Positions 26,290 to 32,082 of a stretch of DNA of 53,969 nt are shown here, in pieces. This DNA comes from Deltaproteobacteria bacterium. GTDB taxonomy: Bacteria > Desulfobacterota > Binatia > UBA9968. Numbering within the stretch: position 1 is the first letter of the stretch; every line of letters starts with the position of its first letter. A model generated the notes under the pieces. It did no database searches, was not told the origin of the DNA, and saw only the letters and a list, made by a program, of their open reading frames with translations. A program made the position numbers and the translations under genes. The DNA lies in the NCBI GenBank assembly GCA_005879605.1, contig VBKE01000032.1, forward strand, positions 1 to 53,969, written 5' to 3'.

Positions 26290-26578
26290 CTACTTAATCA
26301 CCTTGTCCGCCCGCAGCAGCACACTTGGCGAAATTGTTAGGCCGATTTGCTTGGCCGTCTTTAGATTTATCACCAGCTCGAACTTCGTCGGCTGCTCCAC
26401 AGGCAGATCAGCCGAGTTGGCTCCCTTCAAAATTCTGTCCACGTAAATATGCAACCCGTCGGTAGCTGTCCGCGAGGTCCGCCCCGCAGTACATGAGCCC
26501 GCCGCCGGCAACTAAAGATTCTCTTCTGGTGTACAGCGACGCTAACCGGCTCTTTAACGCAAAGCCCACAATCCGTTT
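26290..26578 (-). pseudogene. Frameshifted C-terminal fragment of an ABC-type substrate-binding protein (ABC_sub_bind family)
   Basis: Two reading frames together give the end of this family. One frame (26578 to about 26455) reads [19 protein letters not shown]...[12 protein letters not shown]. After a frameshift the other reads [18 protein letters not shown], then [17 protein letters not shown] and stops at 26290. The first 250 or so residues, including the signal peptide, are absent. The similarity ends where the integrase fragment begins on the opposite strand (26585), marking a breakpoint. Intact members bind small organic ligands for ABC importers. Confidence 0.75.
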
Positions 26579-26584
26579 TTGAGC

Positions 26585-26743
26585 GTGAGCGGCCATAAAA
26601 CTCGGAGCGTGTTTGACCGTTATAACATCGTGAGCGAAGAGGACTTGAAAGAGGCGGCGCGGCGAACGTGGGAACATGCGCAAAGCCAAGATAAGGCCGC
26701 GAACGTGGTCACGCTAAGATCGGGCCAAGAAACCAGGTGGTAA
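26585..26743 (+). pseudogene. Tyrosine recombinase C-terminal fragment
   Basis: The 52 codons read [20 protein letters not shown], then [11 protein letters not shown], and end at TAA 26741-26743. This is the end of a phage-type integrase, with the conserved His of SGHKTRS and the nucleophilic Tyr of FDRY. Upstream codons of the same frame are antisense to the ABC pseudogene, so the gene was truncated by fusion at about 26580. It points toward the tRNA-Leu 5' half 100 bp away, the usual position for an element's integrase next to its attachment site. Confidence 0.78.
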
Positions 26744-26774
26744 GTTACACTTCAGTTACAATTGGCTCAGGAAT

Positions 26775-26786
26775 GGCACACACCAG
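26775..26786. repeat. Right copy of the 12-bp inverted repeat of the element
   Basis: GGCACACACCAG, the exact complement of 25461-25472. It lies 31 bp past the integrase stop and 57 bp from the tRNA 5' half. Confidence 0.7.
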
Positions 26787-26843
26787 TCTTAAACTCCTGA
26801 ACGACTCGTTTTGGAGGCGTTGTTGCGTTCAAGGTGTACGTTT

Positions 26844-26882
26844 TTTTAAGTCCCGTGTGTCTACCAATTCCACCATCCGGGC
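26844..26882 (-). tRNA. 5' half of tRNA-Leu(TAA)
   Basis: The minus strand reads GCCCGGA (acceptor), TGGTGGAATTGGTAGACAC (D region), GGGA (anticodon 5' stem) and CTTAAAA, where the match stops and AAACGTACACC begins. Joined to 25336-25392 it would give a normal 90-nt tRNA-Leu with a perfect GCCCGGA/TCCGGGC acceptor stem and a CGGGA/TCCCG anticodon stem. The 3' half is displaced by the 1.45-kb insertion, so this copy cannot be expressed as a normal tRNA unless the insert is removed. Confidence 0.88.
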
Positions 26883-26958
26883 ACGGGATGGTCTTATCGT
26901 ACAAAAACCGCCACGGGATGGAAACAATAAATCATTCGATGGAGAATTTTGCATTAAA

Positions 26959-26989
26959 CGCAATGGTCGCTCCTTGAGCGACCATTGCG
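26959..26989 (-). terminator. Probable intrinsic terminator of hppA
   Basis: A perfect 14-bp stem (CGCAATGGTCGCTC/GAGCGACCATTGCG) with a 3-base loop sits 20 bp past the hppA stop. On the minus strand it is followed by TTTAAT, a weak U tract, so termination may be incomplete or Rho-aided. Confidence 0.6.
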
Positions 26990-27008
26990 CGAGAATTCGG
27001 TACAGTAC

Positions 27009-29141
27009 TTAGACAAACAGCGGCGCGAGCACCAGCGTGATCGTGCTGAGCAGCTTGATCAGTACGTGCAGGCTGGGACCCGCAGTGTCCTTGAATGGAT
27101 CCCCGACGGTATCTCCAACCACCGCTGCTTTGTGCGTCTCAGACCCCTTGCCGCCGTATTGCCCGCTCTCGATGAATTTCTTGGCATTATCCCAAGCACC
27201 GCCGCTGTTATTCAGAAACGTGGCCATTAAAATGCCGGCAATCGTCCCGACCATCAAGAGGGCCGCCACCGCCTCCGCGCCGACGCCGAATTGGCGGAAT
27301 ATAAGACCGACGACCACGGGCATAAAAACCGCCAGCAGCCCGGGGAGGATCATCTCTTTGAGCGCGCCGACGGTCACGATATCGACGCAGCGGCCGTAGT
27401 CCGGTTTGGCGGTTCCTTTCAGGATATTGGGATTCTCTCTGAACTGCCTTCTCACTTCATTGATGACGTAGTACGCCGCCTTGCCAACCGCGCGGATCGC
27501 CAGCGCGGAAAAGAGAAACACCAACATGGCGCCCAAAAGCCCGCCGACGAAGACTTCCGGCTTGGCGATATTGACCGACTCTAGTTTGCTTCCGTAGTGG
27601 GCCACCTCATCGAGATAGGCTGAGAATAGGAGAAATGCGGCGAGGGCCGCCGACCCGATGGCATACCCCTTAGTCAGTGCTTTTGTGGTATTGCCGACCG
27701 CGTCGAGCCGGTCGGTCTTTTGCCGCACCTCTTCGGGTTGGCCGCTCATCTCGATGATTCCTCCGGCGTTATCCGTGATCGGACCGAAGGTGTCCATCGC
27801 CAGTATATAAGCCGCGGTACCCAGCATGCCCATGGTCGCAACGGCAGTGCCGAAAAGGCCGGCGTGCTCAACACCGCTCATGTTGCCCAAGTAATAGGAA
27901 GCGATGATCGCAACTGAAATCACTACGACCGGAATCGCCGTACATTCTAATCCTACGGCAACACCGACGATAATGTTGGTCGCTGGACCGGTTTGAGAGG
28001 CTTCGGCAATCGCCTTCACTGGACGGTATTTGTATTCAGTGTAGTACTGGGTGATATAAACAAAGGCCTGAGCCATCCCTATACCGATGACACCGCACAG
28101 GAAAAAATAAAACCAGGCGTTCTCGGCCCCGGGGTGCGTCGCGGGATCGACGGTTAAAAGCCACTTCGTCGCGATGAAAAACCCAGCGATAGCCAGCGCG
28201 CTGGTCACGTAATACCCGCGATTCAATGCCGCCATCGGATCTCCCTTTTCTTCGGTTTTCACAATCACGACACCGATGATCGAGGCGATGAGGCCGAACG
28301 CGCGCGCGACCAGAGGAAACAGAATTCCTTTGAGGCCGAAATACGGATACAGCCCGACTCCGAGGATCATAGCACCGATGTTCTCCGCGGCAGTCGATTC
28401 GAATAGGTCGGCACCACGGCCCGCACAGTCGCCGACATTGTCGCCTACCAGGTCCGCGATCACAGCTGGATTGCGCGGATCATCTTCCGGGATCCCCGCC
28501 TCGACTTTGCCGACCAAGTCCGCGCCCACATCCGCCGCTTTGGTATAGATACCGCCGCCGAGTTGAGCGAATAGGGCGACAAACGACGCGCCGAAGCCGT
28601 AGCCCACGATGGTGAAAGGAATTTTCTGCGGATCGTGTCCCAGAGCATTGAGTAAGGCATACAGGCCGCCGACACCCAAAAGACTCATGGCGACGACGAA
28701 TAGTCCCGAGACCGCGCCGCCGCGCAATGCGATCCGCAATCCTTCGTTGAGACTCGACCGCACGGCCGCCGCAGTTCGGATATTGGCACGGATGGAAACC
28801 CACATGCCGATATATCCGGCGGTCACCGAGCACAAAGCGCCCAATACAAACGCCACCGTCGTCCAGAAGGCGAGCTCGACTGGAGGCACCGGATCAGCGG
28901 GATTGGGTGTGCGGACGTATGCATACAGGACAAAAATCAACACCGCCAGTAATGCAGACAGGGTGAGAATGGTCCGATTCTGTCGCGAAAGAAACGCCTC
29001 GGCGCCCTCCTTGATAGCGTTGGAAATCTCCTGCATATTCGCAGTGCCCATTTCGCGTTGAATGACGTAACGGGCAAGGTAAATCGCAAACAACAAAGAA
29101 AAACAACTAATCCCGATGACCAGTAGGATCATGACGTCCAA
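27009..29141 (-). CDS. hppA: Membrane-bound H+-translocating pyrophosphatase
   Basis: Couples pyrophosphate hydrolysis to ion pumping across the inner membrane. 710 residues, about 16 membrane helices. The catalytic motifs are intact: YTKAADVGADLVGKVEAGIP, DNVGDCAGRGADLFES and DTVGDPFKDTAGPS. The segment GNTTKALTKGYAIGSA has Lys where potassium-dependent enzymes have Ala, which assigns it to the K+-independent, proton-pumping class. The neighbouring gene is tatC, 37 bp upstream, and the broken tRNA-Leu follows the terminator. Confidence 0.97.
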   Translation of the reverse strand: MDVMILLVIGISCFSLLFAIYLARYVIQREMGTANMQEISNAIKEGAEAFLSRQNRTILTLSALLAVLIFVLYAYVRTPNPADPVPPVELAFWTTVAFVLGALCSVTAGYIGMWVSIRANIRTAAAVRSSLNEGLRIALRGGAVSGLFVVAMSLLGVGGLYALLNALGHDPQKIPFTIVGYGFGASFVALFAQLGGGIYTKAADVGADLVGKVEAGIPEDDPRNPAVIADLVGDNVGDCAGRGADLFESTAAENIGAMILGVGLYPYFGLKGILFPLVARAFGLIASIIGVVIVKTEEKGDPMAALNRGYYVTSALAIAGFFIATKWLLTVDPATHPGAENAWFYFFLCGVIGIGMAQAFVYITQYYTEYKYRPVKAIAEASQTGPATNIIVGVAVGLECTAIPVVVISVAIIASYYLGNMSGVEHAGLFGTAVATMGMLGTAAYILAMDTFGPITDNAGGIIEMSGQPEEVRQKTDRLDAVGNTTKALTKGYAIGSAALAAFLLFSAYLDEVAHYGSKLESVNIAKPEVFVGGLLGAMLVFLFSALAIRAVGKAAYYVINEVRRQFRENPNILKGTAKPDYGRCVDIVTVGALKEMILPGLLAVFMPVVVGLIFRQFGVGAEAVAALLMVGTIAGILMATFLNNSGGAWDNAKKFIESGQYGGKGSETHKAAVVGDTVGDPFKDTAGPSLHVLIKLLSTITLVLAPLFV

Positions 29142-29178
29142 TTATCCCCTCTCTCGGTTAATAGTGCATTCACAGACA

Positions 29179-29901
29179 TTATCGGCGCCAAACGTAAGCC
29201 ACCCCGATACTGGCGACATAAAGCAAGAGCATCGGTAAAGCTAGTAAGCACTGATTGATGATATCAGGCGTCGGCGTCAAGACAGCCGCGATGATAAATA
29301 TCGCAACGATCGCGTAGCGAAATGACCTGAGCATGAAACGATAGTCCCAAATGCCCAGACGCACCAAAAAAAAAGTAAAAACCGGCAACTCAAAGGTCAC
29401 GCCAAACGCCAAAACCATACGAAAAAAAAAACTAAAATAGTCGCCGATCCGGATAGCCGGCGTCACTCCCATCGTTCCGTATTGCTCAATGAAGTACTGA
29501 AACGCAACGGGCAGAACAATTCGATAGCAGAAATAGGCCCCGCCGACAAAAAATAGCGTCGCGAAAAGGACAAAAGGGAGAACCCGCTTCTTCTCACTGC
29601 CCGACAGACCTGGAGCGATGAAGCGCCAGATCTGATAGAAGATGAACGGACATGAGAACAAAACGCCGGCCGCCAGGGCGACTTTAATCTCAATAAAAAA
29701 TGCTTCAGTGACTCCAGTCCCGATCAAACTCTGTCCCGGCTGCAAGTTCTGCCGGAGCGGAGCCACGATAAAGCCGAAAATCAAATCGGAGAAAAAATAA
29801 CAGGCGCCGGAGGCGACGGTAATGGCAGCCAGTGATTTCAGCAAACACCAGCGGAGCTCTTCGAGGTGCTCCGTAAAAGTCATGTAGGTTTCGCTCGCCA
29901 C
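29179..29901 (-). CDS. tatC: Twin-arginine translocase subunit TatC
   Basis: Receptor core of the Tat pathway, which exports folded proteins. Six membrane helices are predicted, and the N-terminal signature MTFTEHLEELRWCLLKS plus the periplasmic FAPGLSGSEKK-like loop (FIAPGLSGSEKKRVLPFV) are clear. About 240 residues. Three starts are possible: TTG 29931 (inside the upstream terminator, unlikely), GTG 29901 (preceded by GGGAG) and ATG 29883 (no visible site). I prefer GTG 29901. No tatA/tatB is visible in the window. Confidence 0.93.
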   Translation of the reverse strand: MASETYMTFTEHLEELRWCLLKSLAAITVASGACYFFSDLIFGFIVAPLRQNLQPGQSLIGTGVTEAFFIEIKVALAAGVLFSCPFIFYQIWRFIAPGLSGSEKKRVLPFVLFATLFFVGGAYFCYRIVLPVAFQYFIEQYGTMGVTPAIRIGDYFSFFFRMVLAFGVTFELPVFTFFLVRLGIWDYRFMLRSFRYAIVAIFIIAAVLTPTPDIINQCLLALPMLLLYVASIGVAYVWRR

Positions 29902-29929
29902 AAAGCCACTCCCGCCCGGCCGGAATTGC

Positions 29930-29961
29930 AAAAAAGGGGAAGAGTCAAAACCCTTCCCCTT
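29930..29961 (-). terminator. Rho-independent terminator after the small lipoprotein gene
   Basis: On the minus strand a stem AAGGGGAAG/CTTCCCCTT with a 10-base loop runs into a T tract (CTTTTTTGC). It lies about 40 bp past the lipoprotein stop and just before tatC. Confidence 0.8.
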
Positions 29962-30000
29962 CTTCGGTTGCCGAAAAACCGCAGTAAGTTTAGCTCGTCC

Positions 30001-30249
30001 TTACTTGGTTTTAGCTCCCTCGTCTTTCTTCTCCATCGGGGCTCCACCCGGAGGCTGATCCGCCGGTGCCTTTTGGTCACCACCCGGGGCAGCCTGAGTA
30101 CCTGCAGGAGCCGCCGGTTCAGCCGGCGCTGGCGCTGCAGCCGGCGGAGGCGGAGGTGGTGCTGGTTCTTCCTTTTTACCGCATCCTGCAAACGTTAGAG
30201 TGAAAGCGAAGAGGGCAATTGCTGGCAATGACACGATGCTTTTTCCCAT
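30001..30249 (-). CDS. Small Pro/Ala-rich lipoprotein
   Basis: 82 residues. A short basic start (MGK) is followed by a hydrophobic signal (IVSLPAIALFAFTLT) and a lipobox FAGC near residue 23, so the mature protein would be lipid-anchored. The remainder is low-complexity Pro/Ala/Gly with a charged tail (MEKKDEGAKTK) and is probably disordered. The frame is open to 30318, but the ATG at 30249 has a near-perfect AGGAGGTG site. No specific function can be assigned; a spacer or envelope-stress role is conceivable. It has its own terminator and so is probably monocistronic. Confidence 0.72.
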   Translation of the reverse strand: MGKSIVSLPAIALFAFTLTFAGCGKKEEPAPPPPPPAAAPAPAEPAAPAGTQAAPGGDQKAPADQPPGGAPMEKKDEGAKTK

Positions 30250-30509
30250 CCTTAGTTCACCTCCTTTCCCGTCACACATCTTCGGAAAGCCGTATTTGCT
30301 AGAATTTTTATTGCACAAGTCCCGATGAGTTGCAAGGGGATTTTCACCGAAACTCAGTCTAGTTTACAGTGAAATTTCATCGTTGCAATGGCATTCGATG
30401 CCGCTCTTTGCTGAATTGACCGGCGAATTCGTCCTTCGTCGTGCTTACATTTCGGTAGATCACAATTCTTTCGCTTGGGATGAATTGGAACATGTGATCG
30501 GAGAAAAAG

Positions 30510-30707
30510 ATGAACCAGAGAGTCACGCTATTTCACGCCAGTAAAATTTCTTGGCACAAAATGACTCCCGTATACATGCGCGAGCAAAGACCACCCGCAG
30601 TCAACCGAAGCGAGATCACCTCGTTGATACCGGAAAAATTTTGTAAGCAAGGAATTCATCAAGAAAATTTCCCGCTAACCGATGAAAAGAAAAACGCGAT
30701 TGAGTAA
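30510..30707 (+). CDS. Doubtful small hypothetical protein
   Basis: 65 codons from an ATG with a GGAG site 8 bases upstream. The peptide is hydrophilic, with no signal peptide, helix pattern or known motif. It overlaps the end of another small frame (30398-30544). Composition follows the local A+T-rich background. It could be a genuine small protein, remnants of a gene, or chance. Confidence 0.22.
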   Translation: MNQRVTLFHASKISWHKMTPVYMREQRPPAVNRSEITSLIPEKFCKQGIHQENFPLTDEKKNAIE

Positions 30708-30722
30708 CTCGGCCCACACGAA

Positions 30723-30744
30723 TTGTTAATAAGTTGTTAATAAG
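30723..30744. repeat. Tandem 11-bp repeat (two copies)
   Basis: TTGTTAATAAG occurs twice in direct succession (30723-30733, 30734-30744). The sequence is A+T-rich and could be a regulator-binding or DNA-unwinding stretch; no DnaA boxes were seen nearby. Confidence 0.6.
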
Positions 30745-31128
30745 TGAATCGAGAGTCTAGCCGGAAGGCGAAAAATAGCATAGCTCAGCGAAATGCCTAA
30801 TTTCGCAGCAAAAAAAATCGCTGCATATTAATCAGTTAGCATTTTTTCCCAGTTAAAAGTATCTAGACAAGCACCTGTGTTGCCGACCAAATTCGTGTTC
30901 TTGGAATTTTTAAAATAGCTTGAACTACCGGTGTTGATGACTTGCTCGCACAGACGAATTCTTTAGAAAGGCTCCATGGTCTCACAGCAGCAGTTAAAAT
31001 GGCTAGCAAAGCCGATGAAAAAACAAATCGTCGCCTCAGGCGCTGGCGGCGCCGTGCTGATTTGTTATTCGCATTGACTCTAAAGGAAGGAGATGGTACG
31101 TAAAATGCACTAGTTCAAGGAGGGTAAT

Positions 31129-31401
31129 TTGGCAATTCACCCATCGGTGATCAAGCGGCACCGGCAAAGTTTAAAGCGAAGGGCAAGAAACATCGAGACG
31201 AAGTCAAAACTGCGGACGATGATTAAGAGGGCCCGGCAAGCCGTCGCGTCTAAAAGTTTAGAAACAGCTTCGATTCAGATTCGAGCCGTGGACAAAGCCT
31301 TAGGAAAGGCTGTAAGCAAAGGCATAATAAAACGTAACACCGCGTCTCGGTGGTTGTCCCGTTTGTCACGATCCGCAGCGCATCTATCCGCCGCTAATTA
31401 A
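31129..31401 (+). CDS. rpsT: 30S ribosomal protein S20
   Basis: 90 residues, basic and helical, with the S20 signature IHPSVIKRHRQSLKRRARN, KLRTMIKRARQAV and the C-terminal RNTASRWLSRLSRSAAHL. It binds the 5' domain of 16S rRNA. The start is TTG at 31129, preceded by AAGGAGGG with 4-5 bases of spacing. S20 genes with non-AUG starts are known, where the weak start is part of autoregulation. It is convergent with lptE. Confidence 0.95.
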   Translation: MAIHPSVIKRHRQSLKRRARNIETKSKLRTMIKRARQAVASKSLETASIQIRAVDKALGKAVSKGIIKRNTASRWLSRLSRSAAHLSAAN

Positions 31402-31463
31402 TCACGTAAGAATATGACACTGTGCCGCCCGGCAAAGGAAATGGCGACTCAGGCAAGACTCGC

Positions 31464-32078
31464 TCAAAACATCTCCATGAGTCTCTGATGGAGTTCCCTA
31501 GCAAAGCGCTCCATCAGCTGGTCGCGAAATTCCGTATTCTGGGTTTGCGTCAGTTGTATATCCGTCATTTGCCGAACATCAGCCGCATTTAACGTTCCCG
31601 TTTTGAATTCCGACGAGGTGGTCACGACTGCCGCCCGTGAACCGCTATGCAACCCCGTCAAGCGTGTCCCTTGGCCCCGCCAAATAATTTCATTGGGCTC
31701 GCGCCGGCGCAAGGTTACATCCAAGGTCATGACCGATTCATATTGGAGCGCCTCGTCCTTGCGGTTCACCGAAACAACCGAGCTATCCAAGGAGCGGACG
31801 ACCCCACTTAAAATAGCATCCGCCTGTTCCGACTGTTCAACCACTCGCAGCTGGCCTCTACGGTAGAACTCCCCTCGCAACGCGGTCGTTAGTTCTTTTT
31901 CAATTCCGACGTCACGACTTCGATTTATGAACGGCTCCACGTAAATGGTGTGAATATCCTTGGGTAGAAAGCTACTCTGACCGGAAAGCTGATAACCGCA
32001 GCCGGCTAAAAATAGCAGCAGCAATCGGCAAATCGCAAAAGCCATTCGCTGCGCGACGAGTCGAATTTTCTTTTCCAA
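31464..32078 (-). CDS. lptE: LPS-assembly lipoprotein LptE
   Basis: About 204 residues. The lipoprotein signal (AFAICRLLLLFLAGC) is followed by the LptE start (GYQLSGQSSFLPKDIHTIYV), then NRSRDVGIEKELTTALRGEF, DAILSGVVRS and a C-terminal helix. LptE plugs the LptD pore in the outer membrane and helps insert LPS. The longest frame starts at 32099 inside leuS; a TTG at 32078 has GGAGGG directly before it, in the leuS end, so I prefer it. An ATG at 32045 is the alternative. holA, which often follows, is not present. Confidence 0.88.
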   Translation of the reverse strand: MEKKIRLVAQRMAFAICRLLLLFLAGCGYQLSGQSSFLPKDIHTIYVEPFINRSRDVGIEKELTTALRGEFYRRGQLRVVEQSEQADAILSGVVRSLDSSVVSVNRKDEALQYESVMTLDVTLRRREPNEIIWRGQGTRLTGLHSGSRAAVVTTSSEFKTGTLNAADVRQMTDIQLTQTQNTEFRDQLMERFARELHQRLMEMF

Positions 32079-32082
32079 TCGC

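Larger units (their letters stand above)
25396..26843. mobile_element. 1.45-kb mosaic insertion inside tRNA-Leu(TAA)
   Basis: The insertion is bounded by a 9-bp direct repeat of the tRNA anticodon loop (GACTTAAAA on the minus strand at both junctions). Both ends carry related sequence in inverted orientation (GTTGTTGC followed by GGTGT within 30 bp of each junction). A perfect 12-bp inverted repeat follows further in, together with paired AGTTACA...TCAGTTACA motifs (25501-25519 and 26743-26760, same orientation). Inside are a hairpin, a small membrane-protein gene, a truncated ABC substrate-binding pseudogene and a truncated tyrosine recombinase. No gene is seen in 25473-25885 or 26156-26289. 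This reads as the remains of an integrative element that targeted the anticodon loop; the direct repeat could equally be a 9-bp transposition duplication. Confidence 0.75.
30250..31128. other. 880-bp A+T-rich intergenic region without a recognisable gene
   Basis: Base composition is visibly more A+T-rich than the flanks. It holds the leader of the lipoprotein gene, two weak small frames (48 codons at 30398-30544 and 65 codons at 30510-30707, both plus strand and overlapping), a tandem 11-mer and the leader of rpsT. TTGACT at 31074-31079 may be part of the rpsT promoter, but no -10 at standard spacing is seen. There is no rRNA, tRNA or CRISPR. Confidence 0.5.

Noticed and set aside
25396-26843. 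Group I intron in tRNA-Leu(UAA), as in cyanobacteria
   Set aside because: The position is tempting, but the insert is about five times longer than those introns. A U-ended 5' exon would leave the insert ending in U instead of the required G. No core P7-like GACUA motif was seen on the transcribed strand, and the interior holds protein-gene debris reading on both strands.
30723-30744. Replication origin suggested by the A+T-rich tandem repeat
   Set aside because: No DnaA boxes were seen nearby and none of the usual origin neighbours (dnaA, dnaN, rpmH, gidA) is present.
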